64,000 nt of DNA from Dromiciops gliroides (lineage: Eukaryota; Chordata; Mammalia; Microbiotheria; Microbiotheriidae): assembly GCF_019393635.1 (NCBI RefSeq), contig NC_057861.1, positions 190,976,026-191,040,025 of the forward strand, read 5' to 3'. Positions 32,346 to 44,461 of the stretch are shown in pieces; position 1 is the stretch's first letter; each line of letters opens with the position of its first letter. A model generated the notes under the pieces. It saw only the letters and a program-made list of their open reading frames with translations, searched no databases and was not told the origin of the DNA. The position numbers and the translations under genes are program-made.

Positions 32346-32464
32346 CTAAAAAGCTTAAATGACTTCATGGTGACACAGCTAGGTAAGTATCTGAAGTCAT
32401 ATCTGAATGCAGATCTTCTTGACTTTAGGCCCAGGGCTCTATCAAGAGCACCACCTAGCTGCCT
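32346..32464 (-). mobile_element. decayed SINE
   Basis: GACACAGCTAGGTAAGTATCTG to GAGCACCACCTAGCTGCCTT; strongly diverged reverse copy. Confidence 0.7.
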
Positions 32465-32837
32465 TAAAGAATAAAACAATTCCTACTCTCATGGAGCTTA
32501 CAATGTAATGGGGAAACAAGTACATATGAGTATATATAAAATATAAAGAGAATAAGAAACCAATACAAAGCAATTAGGGTGAGAAGACTGCAGCAACTGG
32601 GGGATTAGGAAAGGTTTTTGAAGAAGGGGTACTTGGTGTGTATCTTGAAGGCAGAAAGGGATTCTGAGAAGTAGATGTGAGGAAAGAATACATTTCAGGC
32701 ATGGCAAATAGCTTGTGCAAAGCCAAAGAAATGGGAGATGGATGTTGTCTGTGAGAAACTGGTAAGCCAATTTGGTTGGATTACTGCAGATAAACAATGA
32801 GGCAGGAAAGATAGGTTGTTACCATGCTGAAACTTTA
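32465..32837 (-). repeat. old L2/CR1-type LINE fragment
   Basis: CATGGAGCTTACAATGTAATG, then GGTTTTTGAAGAAGGGGTAC and TAGCTTGTGCAAAGCCAAAG have the style of ancient mammalian CR1-group repeats. Strand and family are uncertain. Confidence 0.4.
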
Positions 32838-33560
32838 TTCTGCTAAGTAGTGCAATGGAGAGTGCTGGACTTGAAATTCAGGAAGCCCTAAATTCAAATC
32901 CTGCCTCAGACTAGCCAAACTGTGGGGGCCAAATTTAATATATGAAGAGTTAATTGGGTGGCTCGCCGAAATACTGGGGTCCCGGAAATGAGGGGCCTCT
33001 AGGTTCAAAGCTCTCTCCCCTCTGAACTGCCTTTTTAGATATTTCTCCCAGAAAGGAGCCTAACAGCCTCTGCTTCACAAATGAATCAGGTTTTATTAAG
33101 GAGAATAAAGTAAACAGCAAAGGTGAAATTAATAAAATCAAATACAAGGGAATAGGGGAAAACAAATATGGATAATCCTCCTAGCTCTAACCTAAGTCTA
33201 TACAAAAGAGCAGAGTTTGTATTTAACTAACCACCTGGGGCTTGTAGCTTCAATGGAAGGAACAGCTTACAGCCAGGCCTGAAGCAGTCTCCCACTGCTG
33301 CTGCTCACGCCAGGGGGAAGAGAGAGATAACTACAGAAGAGCAGTCAGCTTCCCTCTTTGAGGGAATCTTCCTCCCCCAAAAAGGGAGGTCCTTCAAAAA
33401 CTGCCTATGGAGAATGGTTTCTCCTTCTGACCTCAGCAGCATACATCACTTCAGGGCAGGCCAGTTGTAGCTTCTCCCAATGAGTCAGCCAAATTCTAAT
33501 AATCCTACCACAGACACCTTTACTAAGTCTTACTTAACTTCCTCTGTTCCTCAAATGACA
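32838..33560 (+). mobile_element. old SINE split by an LTR
   Basis: Left part: TAAGTAGTGCAATGGAGAGT to AAATCCTGCCTCAGAC (to 32911). Right part: GACACCTTTACTAAGTCTTA and CTTAACTTCCTCTGTTCCTC (from 33513). The two read as one MIR/CORE-type SINE. Confidence 0.65.
32921..33512 (-). mobile_element. solo LTR
   Basis: Termini TGTGG..CCACA. A reverse AATAAA (GGTTTTATTAAGGAGAATAA) lies about 150 bases from the left end. No internal retroviral sequence. I could not find a clean target-site duplication (CAAAC left, GACAC right). A different family from the 12601 LTR. Confidence 0.7.
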
Positions 33561-33599
33561 TGACATGCAACAAGCTTTGCAAAAAATAAGGCATTATAA

Positions 33600-34100
33600 A
33601 AAATGCAAACTTATTTCTCTTATAGAGACAATCTGGAAGAGAGATGGAAGAAGGGAATTAAGTTGTTTTGGACATTTTTGAGATGTCTCTGGAACATAAT
33701 TTAAAATGTCCAGTGAAGGACAGAAGTAGAAAGGAGAATAGAACTAGATTACATATGTATATATATATACTGCAGATATGGGAGTCATCTGCATAGAGAT
33801 GATAATTAAACCTATGAGAGCTGAGATCACTATGAGAATGTAAAGAGAAAAGAGGCCCATGATAGAATAATAGGAACATACACAGAGGATGTAATATGGA
33901 TAATGAGACAAGACTGAAGAGCAGTCAGAAAAGTAGAAAAGAACCAAGAGAGATTGGTATCATGAAATGTGGGAGGACAGTGTGGTCAACACTGTCAAAC
34001 GCAAGAGTAAAGTCAAATAGGATGAAGACTGAGAAAAAACCATTAGATTTGGCAAACAAGAGGCTCTTGGTAGATCTGGAGAGCAGTTTCAGTTGAATGA
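33600..34100 (+). repeat. old L2/CR1-type LINE block
   Basis: GGAGTCATCTGCATAGAGAT, then GATAATTAAACCTATGAGAG and GAGATCACTATGAGAATGTA recall a widespread ancient mammalian repeat. Contains a short AT microsatellite (about 33752-33770). Confidence 0.5.
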
Positions 34101-35080
34101 GATTTCAAAGCCAAATTCCACACGTTATAGAATGAAAGAAAGGAAGTGCGGGCAATGAGTATAATTCTTCTAGTATAAATGAGAAAGGGAGCAGAGTATA
34201 GGATGAGAACTTGAGGGGAATGGTCCCCTCAACGGGTTGATGACAAGGAAGACAAGCCTACATGAAGAAAGTAGTGTGACCACAGCCAAGGTTAACTGAT
34301 TGTGAGAGCAAGCTTTTGTAGAATGGAGAAAAGGGATGGGATTGGCCTCAACTCATTATTTGAGGTAAAGGGAAGGAAGGAAAGAGTAGGAGATGGTGTA
34401 AAGAGTTTCTGAGATGAAGGGAAGAGGCAAAGAGGGAGCTCACAAGTAAGAGGCTAGGTATTCAGAAAAAGGTTAAGTAAGGGAGGGAAGAGGTTTGAAA
34501 TATATTCTAAGAGAAGAAAAATATAAATCAATCAAGAAAGGCATAAAAGGACTACCTTGCTGCAGTAATGGCCCAGCTGAAGTTGTTAAACATAAATTTA
34601 TAGTGTACTTCTGTGTGACTTCCCACAACTCCATTCAACAGCCTGGGAGTAGGAGCAAAAAATAATAGTGGGAATGATTCAGAGCTGGGGTTTAGCATGG
34701 GTTAGCGGTGATAGGACAAACGAGAAAGGGAGTCAATGGTTAAACTTTAGGACTGAAACTGGGAAGGAAAGAAAGGAAAGGAAATGGCTTGACAAAGTAC
34801 TGAACAGAAGTACTGATGGTCACAATGAAAAGCTACAGATTTAAATAGGATAAACTGATGAGAGGGATGGAATGTGCTTATGGTAAGAGGGAAATGTCAG
34901 AATTTTTTATTAAGGAAGTAAAACATATATGGGTAATAGTGAGATCTAGGGTATAATTATTAGATATGTGAAGTAGATAACATGATTTAAGGAGAGTATG
35001 GAACTCAGAGATTAGAAGAAAATGAACTTTAGGGATGGATTAAGTTCCCTAGTGCAGGGAGAAGACCATAACCAGCCAGT
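34101..35080. other. purine-rich, probably ancient repeat, unassigned
   Basis: A/G-rich text (GGAAGGAAAGAAAGGAAAGG and similar), likely a continuation of the preceding old LINE. No gene signal. Confidence 0.35.
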
Positions 35081-35084
35081 TTTG

Positions 35085-35455
35085 AATTGCTTAAATAATA
35101 TTTTATCTTGTTTTCCAATTAGATGTAAAGATAGTTTGATTTTTCTAAGACTGAATTCCAAATTTTTCTCCCTCCATCCCAAAACCAGCAAGCAATCTGA
35201 TAGATTATATATTACTATCATATTAAACTTATTTCCACATTAGTCATATTGTGACAGAAAAAAAGGAAAAAAACCCAAGAAACAAAAAAAACCCAACAAC
35301 AAAAGTGAAAACAGTATTGCTAGAATTGAATTCAAACTCCACACTTCTTTTTTTGTTGTGGAGAGCATTTTCCATCTGAGTCCTTCAGCATTGTCTTGGA
35401 TCATGATCTTGCTGAAAAGAGCATCACATAATGTTGTGGTTTATGTGTACAATGT
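35085..35455 (-). mobile_element. L1/HAL1 3' end
   Basis: Reverse 3' end: ATTTTATCTTGTTTTCCAATT, AATTTTTCTCCCTCCATCCC, AGCAAGCAATCTGATAGATT. Parallel in structure to 7800-7990 and 42310-42480. Confidence 0.65.
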
Positions 35456-35459
35456 TACT

Positions 35460-36060
35460 GAACTGCTTAAGATAGGAGGGAGAATGACTAGGGTAATATA
35501 TTAGCAATCAACTAATATGCAGACTTTGATAAGAGTGATTTTCAAAGGAGAACAGGTTGTTGAACAAAGGAAGTAAAAAGAAAGTCTGTAAATAGCCAGG
35601 AGATAGGTTGCATTCTAAACTCAAGCTCTAGGAACAGTGTATGTGTGAGGTGGGATGGGGAATAGAAGGACAGATAAAGGTATATTCAGTTCTTGTGAAT
35701 GCAATGTAGTCTGGGAGAAATCAGGTCTCAGTGAGTTCAAGCAAATGGAATATGATCAATATCCAGAATGAAGGAATGTTTATTCACCATGAAAACAAAA
35801 TCTACAGGGGTCAGTGGTAGGGGTGGGCAGAGTTAGAGCAAAACAAAAGAACGATAGAGTTGAGGAGAATAGGGGTGGAAAAGTATTTAGGATGGACAGG
35901 TATTGACTAATACAGGGACTAGGAAACAAAGCTGGTGAGTTTGTTAACCATAGGGGCAGTAGCAAGGGCAGACTGACATGGCCAAAGTGATCTGATTAGT
36001 GAAAAATACAGTGGAACTTACTACCCCTTACTTATTCTAAAAATGACAATGCAAACAGAC
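35460..36060. repeat. old LINE-like block, weakly supported
   Basis: Purine-rich text with the style of the 33.6-kb repeat. No reading frame or splice signals. Confidence 0.3.
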
Positions 36061-36091
36061 TGCATTAGCTTTGTTTTGCCTAAGCATTTTT

Positions 36092-36237
36092 TGTGTGTGT
36101 GTGTGTGAAGCAACTGGGGTTAAGTGACTTGCCCAGGGTCACACAGTACGTGTTAAAAGTGGCTGAGGCTGCATTTGAACTCAGGTACTCCTGACTCCAG
36201 GGCCAGTGCTCTATCCACTGTGCCACCTAGTTGCTCC
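36092..36237 (-). mobile_element. CORE-SINE
   Basis: (GT)n-rich start, AAGCAACTGGGGTTAAGTGA to CTGTGCCACCTAGTTGCTCC; family A. Confidence 0.88.
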
Positions 36238-36339
36238 GTAAGGCATCTTTTCTAGCCAATTTTAAAGGACATTCATGAAGTAACTGAAATATTCCTACAT
36301 GTCTTATTGGTTTGGGGTTTGTTTTGGTTTTGGGGTTGT

Positions 36340-36473
36340 TTTTTTTTGGGGGGGGGGGCAGGGTAATGAGGGTTAAGTGACTTGCCCAGGGTCACACAGC
36401 TAGTAAGTGTCAAATGTCTGAAGCCACATTTGAACACAGGTTCTCCTGAATCCAGTGCCACCTAGCTGCCCCC
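36340..36473 (-). mobile_element. CORE-SINE with poly(C)-poly(A) tail
   Basis: T8 then G10, CAGGGTAATGAGGGTTAAGT, to AGTGCCACCTAGCTGCCCCC; the segment around the head is shortened. Confidence 0.9.
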
Positions 36474-36615
36474 AGGGTGATACTTTTCAACATTATATTT
36501 AACCCATTTAGAGCACATTTCTTTTAGCAGTGCAGTAGGGGCTTCCTCCCTTCCCTCCTCTCCTCACTCAAATAAAGTTCCTCAGCCACTCTCTGTTGCT
36601 ACTCCCTTTGAAGTT

Positions 36616-36663
36616 CCTGAATCCAGGGCCAGTGCTTTATCTACTGCACCACCTACCTGCCCC
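36616..36663 (-). mobile_element. CORE-SINE head fragment
   Basis: CTGAATCCAGGGCCAGTGCT to CACCACCTACCTGCCCCA only; the 3' half of the SINE is missing. Confidence 0.8.
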
Positions 36664-37535
36664 ATTTAATATTTATTGTACACCCTCTATATACATAGAG
36701 ATTTTTCTCCGAAGATTGATCTTCCAGAATGGGGAATCTTTATTTGTCTTTGTATTTGCCCAGGACTGAAGACTATGCCTACCACAGGGCAGATTCTTAA
36801 TATTAACTAAAATACTGTATATGGCCTCTAAGGTACTCAAATGTTTTTATAAGGATATGATATAAAGCCAATATATACTATAACAGAAGATCAAGGATAA
36901 TCAACAAAGGCTAACAATCTTACAAAATTTTTCATGGCTGCAGAGAGACTGGAAAAGAAATTAAACTAGTTGTCAAAGGATGGATTGGTAAGTAGTAATT
37001 TGTACAGGAAAAAATAGAGAGAGACCATTTCAGATGAGGGAAAAACAAAGTGTAAAGGCAGTGACATGGGATAGCCATAGGTTAATGAGACTAGTCTAAC
37101 TAGAGTGGCAAAGGAAAAATATAATTTGAAAACATATGTTCTTCTAGATTATGGAAAACCTTGAAACTCAAGCCCACAACTAAAGTTGAATTTTCTAAAA
37201 ATTATGTTTTGTTTCTATTCAGCAAAAAAATCCACCTTTTTCTCTCTCCTTTACCCTTAACACATAACCAAAGAAAGACAAAACCCTGTCACAATATATA
37301 TTCAAGCAAAACAAATTTTTACCTTGACCATTTCCCAAAAAATGTTCCTACTCTCTAAGTCTTCACCTCTCTACTGGCAGGTGGGAACCACTGTTTCATC
37401 ATCAGTCCTCTGGTTCATCTGTCCAGGAATTATAATTGGTTATCATAACAAGTTTAAACTTGATGTGCTAGAAATTAATAAGTACTTAAAGTTCCAGAGG
37501 AACAAAGTGACATGTAAAAGACTATATAGAAAATT
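36664..37535. other. intron, little recognisable
   Basis: An L2-like piece at about 36721-36800 (TTTGTCTTTGTATTTGCCCA). The rest is unassigned. Confidence 0.4.
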
Positions 37536-37542
37536 ATTATGA

Positions 37543-37695
37543 GGGCAGCTAAGTGGCGCAGTAGACAAAGAACAGGCCCTGGATTCAAGAGGATCTGAGT
37601 TCAAATCCTGCCTAAGACACCTGACACTTACTAGCTGTGTGACCCTGGGCAAGTCACTTAACCCTCATTGCCCCCCCCCCAAAAAAAAGAAAAGA
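37543..37695 (+). mobile_element. CORE-SINE with poly(C)-poly(A) tail
   Basis: Ends CCCTCATTG, then a run of 11-12 C, then A8 and an AAAG-rich tail. Flanks GAAAATTATTATGA/GAAAATTAGTAGTA. Confidence 0.92.
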
Positions 37696-37739
37696 AAGAA
37701 AATTAGTAGTAGCATTAAAGAAATATTGAAAGGCAAAAC

Positions 37740-38610
37740 AAGTAAAGGAAGACAGCTATGAGGTAGTTGCAGCATGCGCGATGTCATGGAAGGTCTAAAT
37801 GAAGATCTCACTGGGAATAGATAAAGGATACAGACATTTCAAAACAAGGGAAAAAAATGGAAGACAGTTGCTGAATAATAGAATAGAGGATAAAAGAGAA
37901 ACAATTTTAAAATCTCAGGGTATCATCAAGTAGCTGACAGAAAATGGTAGTTCCAAGGCAATAAGGAAGCTAAGGAAAGGATATGATCAGAAGAGGAAAA
38001 ACAGTTTTAGAAAAAAAATTAGAGTCAATGGCAGGCTATCTCAGTGGAAATGTCCAGTAAGGATTTGGAGGTATGACTTAAGCTGAAGTTAGATAAAGGA
38101 CAGAGTTAGACGGATAGATAAGGAATCAAATGAGGGTCACATTCATCAGCTGAACACATGAATTCATTGTTGGTGAAGCTATGAAATTATTCAATCGTTC
38201 TGAAAACTATCTGGAAATATCTCAAGAAAAATTAACATAGTCATGCCCTTTGATAGAGAAATTTCACCTGTAGATGTATACTCTACATAAGTCAATTACA
38301 AAAAATGAAAGCCGCAGATACACAAAAATATCAACTGATAACAGCACTTTTGAGAGTCAAAAAGGGGGGGGGGATGCTCCATTAATTTGAGAATGTATGT
38401 GCAAAATGTAGTTCATGAATGCAATTGGAACATACTGTGCTGTGAGAAATTATGAATGACAAATAAAAAAATGCATGATGTTATAAAGTGAAGTAAACAG
38501 AACCATATCAAGGAATCTTTGCTGCATAGATGGAATTTTACTATATGCATGTGGATGTTTACTGAATATGAAACTTTAGGGTACTTTTCTGTCCTACTTA
38601 AATTCAAATG
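37740..38610 (+). repeat. old LINE remnants (L2-like, then L1-like)
   Basis: 37740-38140 resembles ancient CR1/L2 text. 38150-38610 retains L1 3' features (CATGCCCTTTGATAGAG, GGAACATACTGTGCTGTGAG, AAGTGAAGTAAACAGAACCA). Very decayed. Confidence 0.5.
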
Positions 38611-38626
38611 CTTTCTTATAATCTTT

Positions 38627-38808
38627 TTTCAAAAAAGATCATTTATTTAGTTATTTATTTATTTTTGCAGGGCAATGGGGGTTGGGGGTTAAGTGACTTG
38701 CCCAGGGTCACACAGCTAGTAAGTGTCATGTGTCTGAGGCCGGATTTGAACTCAGGTACTCCTGAATCCAGTGCCGGTGCTTTAACCACTGCACCACCTA
38801 GCTGCCCC
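38627..38808 (-). mobile_element. CORE-SINE with long T/A-rich tail
   Basis: GCAGGGCAATGGGGGTTGGG to CTGCACCACCTAGCTGCCCC. TTTCTTATAATCTTTT/TTTCTTATAATCTAAA flank it. Confidence 0.9.
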
Positions 38809-39770
38809 CAGTTTTCTTATAATCTAAAATAAGATACGACCCACTGTCAAATATTGCTTGCAGAAGCAATAACCCTATCAAAGATGCCTTCAGTTGATAT
38901 AAGGAGCACTTGTATAAATATCTTGAATGGGTGGAAATAATCGAAGTTTTCCTGGTTACCTTTATTTGTTCCTTTGGTGTTAGCAAGGTCCAAGACGCTT
39001 CTCACACCTTTGGTATCTCTTCCTTCAGATTCTGTACATGTTAATCTCAACACACTCACAAAAAAGATGATCTCTACATGTGTTTCATCTAATCTGGATG
39101 CTTTTGTTACCTTTATTTTTTCATCACTTCTATCTCCCCTATAAGCATATCTGTGACTCTGTTATTAGGGTCTAAATAGATAGTTTTGTTTTTCAGTCTC
39201 TTTAATTCACACAATGGCAAAAGATGGAGATTCTGATGCCCATTCCCATTTTCCCCTGCCAATTACTTATTTAAACAATTTAGGATTGAATTCTTTCAAC
39301 TGTACAACATTATCTTTTTCTCAGTATTTTTTTCTTTTTGAATCATTTTTAATCTCTTCTAAAAGCACATCCAAGACTATGATGTTAGGGTCCATGTGTG
39401 GTGGTTCCAACCATGCATGATAAAAATCTCTTTTTGGGTAAATTTTTTATTTTCCTCTTTGAATGCCCTTCAAATGACTTTGCTTTCCAGGTTCTTTTGC
39501 CAAGTTTATGACTAAAGTGTTTTTAAATGGGTTCTTTTGATCTTCTAAGGCAAATACTAGTTAAACTGTTATAATGAGTGTCAAAAAGAATTTCTATATT
39601 GTTGTGTTCACATTGAATTATTTTTTAAACAGTTCAGGGTTGTTTCAACTGCATGCCCCATCTTTTTTACACTGTCATTCTTCTCTTGTTTTTAAAATAA
39701 TCCTGATATTGGCCCTACCAAATCAATGGTCTGACTGTGCAGAGAGCAGACTCCTATACTTTACAAGAAT
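38809..39770. other. intron, unassigned
   Basis: No repeat or exon that I can support. The text AGCACATCCAAGACTATGATG recurs in similar form near 39145-39170, suggesting an old local duplication. Confidence 0.35.
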
Positions 39771-39774
39771 TTTC

Positions 39775-39920
39775 GGGGCAGCTAGGTGGCACAGTGGTTA
39801 AAGCACCGGCGCTGGATTCAGGAGTACCTCAGTTCAAATCCGGCCTCAGACACTTGACACTTACTAGCTGTGTGACCCTGGGCACTGTGTAACCCCCACT
39901 GTCTGCCAAAAAAAGAAAAA
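39775..39920 (+). mobile_element. CORE-SINE
   Basis: GGGGCAGCTAGGTGGCACAG; a small deletion at GGGCACTGTGTAACCCCCAC. Confidence 0.9.
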
Positions 39921-39951
39921 AAATTTTTGTATGTTAAAAATGTAATCTCCA

Positions 39952-40090
39952 TGGGGCAGTTAGGTGGTACACCAGCCCTGGATTCAGGAGGACCTGAGTT
40001 CAAATCTGTCCTCAGACACTTAATTCTAGCTGTGTGACCCTAGGCAAGTCAATTAACTCCAATTGCCTCATCCAAAAAAAAAAAAAAAAG
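39952..40090 (+). mobile_element. CORE-SINE, internally deleted head
   Basis: GGGGCAGTTAGGTGGTACAC joins directly to CAGCCCTGG. TAATCTCCA is duplicated at 39943-39951 and 40091-40099. Confidence 0.9.
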
Positions 40091-40102
40091 TAATCTCCAG
40101 CT

Positions 40103-40163
40103 GGATTTGGGCTCAGGTTCTCCTGGGCTGGTACTTTATACACTGCACCACCTAACTGCCCCA
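40103..40163 (-). mobile_element. CORE-SINE head fragment
   Basis: GGATTTGGGCTCAGGTTCTC to ACCACCTAACTGCCCC in reverse, directly beside a forward SINE. Confidence 0.8.
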
Positions 40164-40353
40164 AGTTGAAATCTTTAAAAAAAATAAAATTAAGGGGTGA
40201 GAGGAATGCACTGGGAGAAAGGGGAAGGGAGAGGTAGAATGAGGTAAAGTATATCACATAAAAGAAGGAGGAAAAAGCTTATGGACTGGAGGGGGAGATG
40301 AGGGAGGTGCCAGGGAGTGAGTGAGCCTTACTCTCATTAGAACTGACTCAAAG

Positions 40354-40470
40354 AGGGGCAGCTAGGTGGTGCAGTGGATAAAGTACCAGCCCTGGATTCA
40401 GGAGTTCAAATCTGGCCTCAAACACTTGACACTTACTAGCTATGTGACTTTGGGCAAATCACTTAAAAAA
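40354..40470 (+). mobile_element. CORE-SINE, truncated tail
   Basis: Head intact; the body is shortened at GATTCAGGAGTTCAAATCTG and ends CACTTAAAAAAAG. Confidence 0.88.
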
Positions 40471-41138
40471 AGAATTGGCCCAAAGACAGAACAGCATACA
40501 CACTCAATTGAGTATAATATAGCTTGCCCTGTGGGAAAGTGGGAGGGGAAAGGGGTGAAAGGAAGGGAGAGCAGATTGGGGGAGGGGGCAGTCAGAAGCA
40601 AAACACTTTTGAGGAGGGATAGGTTGAAAGAGAACAGAGTAAATATCAAGGGGAAGGAGTAGGATTGGACAGTTAGCAATAGTAACTGTGAAAAAAATTT
40701 GAAGCAAGTTTGTCTGACAGGCCTCAATTCTCAAACACATGAGTCAAACTGAGACAAATTAGTTAAAATGAGAGCCATTCCCCAATTGATAATATGAACA
40801 AAAGATGAAGTTTTCAGATAAAATAAGCAAAGACACCTATAGCCATGTGAAAAAAAAATGCTCTAACTCACTACTGATTGGAGAGATTCAGGTCAAAGCA
40901 ATTCTGGGTACTAAGTCATACCTATTGAATTGGATAATAGGCAGCAGAGGAAAATGACAAATATTGTAAGGGGTATGGGGAAAATGAGGCATTAATACAC
41001 TCTTGGTAGAGTTGTAAACTCATTCTGTAGAGCAATTTGGAACTATTGCCAAAGGGCTAAAAAACCATGCATACTCTTTGAGCTAGCATTACCACTACTA
41101 GGTTGGTATCCTAAAGGAGATTTTAAAAGAAAAGCTGG

Positions 41139-41288
41139 GGGCAGCTAGGTGGTGCAATGGATAAAGCACCAGCCCTGGATTCAGGAGGACCCGAGTTTAA
41201 ATCTGGCCTCAGACACTTGACACTTTCTAGCTGTGGGATCCTGGGCAAGTCACTTAACTCTCATACACACCCACCCCACCCCCACCCA
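41139..41288 (+). mobile_element. CORE-SINE with CA/CCCAC-rich tail
   Basis: Complete body; the tail is ACACACCCACCCCACCCCCACCC instead of A, a C-rich expansion. Confidence 0.9.
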
Positions 41289-41725
41289 AGTTAAATTCGA
41301 AATTAGGATGATGCCAATCAACTGGGGAATGGCTGAACAAACTGTGGGATGAGATTAGGATGGAACACTATTGTGCTATAAGAAATGATGAGCAGGATGC
41401 TATCAGAAGGACTTATGAAAAATGCAATCCATCTACAGAGAAAGAACTGATGGTATATGAATACATATTTAAGTATAATTTTTTTGTTAGTTCCTTTCTA
41501 AAGTTTTTTTTGTCTTTTCTTTCACAACCTGACTAATGTGAAAATCTTTTGCATGACTCCACATACATAACTTATACTGAATTTCTTGAGCTCTTAAGGG
41601 GTGGTGGGGAGGGAGGAACTTGGAATGCAAAGTTTTAAAAATCGATGTGAAAATTTGTTGATACATGTAACTTGAGGGAAATTGTAAATTAATTAATTGA
41701 TTGATCAATTAAAATGTAATCTCCT

Positions 41726-41876
41726 GGGGGCAATTAGGTGGCACCATGGATAGAGTACCGGCCCTGGATTCAGAAGGACCTGAGTTCAAATCCAGCCTCG
41801 GACACTTAACACTTACAAGCTGTGTGACCCTGGGCAAGTCACTTAACCCCAATTACCTCACACAAACACAAAAAAA
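41726..41876 (+). mobile_element. CORE-SINE
   Basis: GGGGGCAATTAGGTGGCACC to CCCCAATTACCTCAC plus A-rich tail; TAATCTCCT flanks on both sides. Confidence 0.9.
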
Positions 41877-42119
41877 AGTAATCTCCTTCATTTTTTCTAT
41901 CCACCTCTATACCATTCTTCCTGTTTGCCAATCTCCACCTAATTCCAGAACTCAAGGTCTCATCCATATACCCCTAGGTTCTGACTAGTGGGCATTTCAC
42001 CTTGTTATTTTTTACTAACCCCAATTTCCATCTTTAGTTCTGTGAATAGTAATCAAATCATATTTAATCAGTTATCTTATTCCTCTAATCACCACTCTTT
42101 ATGACATCCCTGTCCAAAA

Positions 42120-42282
42120 CCTTCTGTTATAGTCACTGCTCCCTTCTGTGTTGTCTTTCCCATTAAAATGTAAGCAAGACAGGAGGGTAGGAACTGTCTT
42201 GCTGAGTGTACTACTACTATTCCCAGCACTTAGTACAGTTTCTGGCACATGCATGCATGCATGCATGCATTCATGCATTCTT
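42120..42282 (+). repeat. L2 3' end followed by (CATG)n
   Basis: CCATTAAAATGTAAGCAAGA, then GGAACTGTCTTGCTGAGTG and CAGCACTTAGTACAGTTTCT; the tail is a GCATGCATGCATGCATTCAT repeat (about 42247-42280). Confidence 0.65.
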
Positions 42283-42895
42283 TTTTTTTTTTTTGGAGGA
42301 AGAACTGTTTGCCTTTGTTTTTGCAACAAACATTTTATGTTTTCCACTTACATGTAAGGGTTTTCAACATTGCGTTTTTATAAGATTTAGAGTTCCAAAT
42401 TTTTCTCCCACCCTCCCTTTCGTCCCCCCTCCACAAGACAGCAACCAATCTGGTAGAGGTTATATATGTTCAATCCACAAGTACTCTTTTTATCAGTTCT
42501 TTCGATGGGAGTGAATAGTATGCTTCATTATTCGTCCCTTGGAATTGTCTTGGATCACTGTATTGCTGAGAGTAGTTAAGTTATTCACAACTACTCATCA
42601 AATAATACTGCTGTCACTATGCACAATGTCCTCCCAGTTCTGCTCGTTTCACTATACATCAGTTCATGAGTCTTTCCAGGTTTTTCTGGGATCATCCTGT
42701 TTGTCATTTTCTATAGCACAATTCCATTTCCACTACAATCTTATACCACAGCTTCTTCGGTCATTCTTCAATTGATTCTCGGTTCTTAGCTACCACAAAG
42801 ATTTGCTATAAATATTTTTTGTACAATTTTCCCCCCCTTTTCTCTTTTTCATGATTACTATTGTTAACTGTTTCCCTCCATCCTATTCCCTTCCT
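42283..42895 (-). mobile_element. HAL1/L1 3' end
   Basis: Close relative of 7805-8390: TTTTCCACTTACATGTAAGG, TATCAGTTCTTTCGATGGGA, TGCACAATGTCCTCCCAGTT, TTTTTCATGATTACTATTGT. It stops inside the purine-rich spacer, so it is 5'-truncated. Confidence 0.8.
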
Positions 42896-42944
42896 CCATT
42901 CATTCATTCTTTATGTTATTTGGTGCTTGCCACATCTGCTGTTC

Positions 42945-43300
42945 ATTCATTCTTCGTTCTTGAAGAGGTTAAATGACATCGAATGGGTCATGTCTTGACT
43001 TGAGTGTGAACTGGATTTGAGCAAGGCAGAGCTGAGTAAAGTCATCAGTCTCACTCTCTCCTCCAGAGTCAAAGTTCAGTGGCAAGATAAAAATCAAGAC
43101 CACTGACGATGGCCTGGGATTTTGTCGGTGACCCTTGCTATGTCTAATTCTTTTCTCAAAAAAGTATATATGAGAGAAGAATAAACTTTCTATATAATCT
43201 ATAAGCAGCCTTTCTCCACAAGATCCAAGATTTAGCATTTTCCAGGTCTTCCTATCTTCAAGTCTAGTGGCTTTATCCACTATATCAGACTGCCTTTCTT
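42945..43300 (-). repeat. marsupial interspersed repeat (family not named)
   Basis: TTCATTCTTCGTTCTTGAAGA, then CTCTCTCCTCCAGAGTCAAA, TTCAGTGGCAAGATAAAAAT and TATCCACTATATCAGACTGCC. I recognise the text as a dispersed marsupial repeat but cannot name it reliably. Confidence 0.5.
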
Positions 43301-43493
43301 CCTTCTTTTTAAGCCATGCTTTCCCTAATTCTCCCCATACTCAACATTTCCTATCTTCACACTCAGGTCACTACTATCAGAGGCTAAGTTAATTTGACTT
43401 GAAAGGTCTTATCAAGGTATTTGTAGAATGAGCAATTGCAAATTGAGGAATAACTAATCAGAGTATAGCATGCTGATAAAAGTGAATATACAA

Positions 43494-43645
43494 GGGGCAG
43501 CTAGGTGGCACAGTGGATAAAGCACCAGCCCTGGATTCAGGATGACCTGAGTTTAAATCTGGCCACAGACACTTGACACTTACTAGCTGTATGACCCTGG
43601 GCAAGTCACTTAACCCTCATTGCCCAGCCCCAAAAAAACAAAACA
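43494..43645 (+). mobile_element. CORE-SINE
   Basis: Family B (CTTGACACTTAC, CCCTCATTGCCC); GTGAATATACAA/ATGAATATACAA flanks. Confidence 0.9.
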
Positions 43646-43899
43646 AAATCAGATGAATATACAATAAAAATCTACAAAGTATATAAATAAAGCCTTATAT
43701 AAAACAGTACAAAGTAAAGAAAGAACCAAAAACATACATACTAAAACCACAAAGTTAAATTCAATATTATTATCAAAATATTAATGCTACACACAGACTA
43801 AAGGTCAAAAGGATCAGGGCATTATCATGCTATAGTCAATACACTTTCTTTGAAAGGTGTGTGGGACAACTAAGACTAAATCATATCCCTCATTTCTTT

Positions 43900-44096
43900 T
43901 TCTTTTTTTCTTATCAAGCACAAAGCTTCTTAACCAAACTTTGCCATTTATTCTTTTTTTTCCTGGGCAATGGGGATTAAGTGACTTGCCCAGGGTCACA
44001 CAGCTAGTAAGTGTCAAGTATCTGAGGCCGAATTTGAACTCAGGTACTCCTGAATCCAGGGCCGGTGCTTTATCCAATGCGCCACCTAGGTGTCCC
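43900..44096 (-). mobile_element. CORE-SINE with long T-rich tail
   Basis: CTGGGCAATGGGGATTAAGT to CAATGCGCCACCTAGGTGTC. CCCTCATTTCTT is duplicated at 43888-43899 and 44097-44108. Confidence 0.9.
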
Positions 44097-44461
44097 CCCT
44101 CATTTCTTAAAATTTCAGAATGCATTTGTATTTTCCTAATGTACTTCATTCATATGAAAAAATGTTCTCAATCACTATTGATTAGATAAATGAAAATTAA
44201 AACTGAGGTACCACCTCACACCTTTAAACTGGCTAATATTACAAGAAAAAAAAGATATATGCTGGAGAAGATGTGGGAAAATTGTAACACTAATGCACAG
44301 TTGGTGGAGTTATGAACTTATCTAATCATTCTGGAGAACAATTTGGAACTATCCCCAAAAGGCATAAAGTTGTACATACCCTTTGACCCAAGAATACCAC
44401 CACTACATCTTGTTTCCCAAAGACATCATAAAAACGAGAAAAGGACTCACATTAACAAATT

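Larger units (their letters stand above)
40190..41705 (+). mobile_element. HAL1 3' half
   Basis: Forward counterpart of the 7770-10768 element: a purine-rich spacer (GTCAGAAGCAAAACACTTTTG) then the 3' region (AACTGGGGAATGGCTGAACA, AAGAACTGATGGTATATGAA) and the end TACATGTAACTTGAGGG. Carries SINEs at 40354 and 41139. Confidence 0.72.

Noticed and set aside
42099..42357. Open frames with CMHACMH repeats
   Set aside because: Translation of the (CATG)n microsatellite beside an L2/HAL1 junction.
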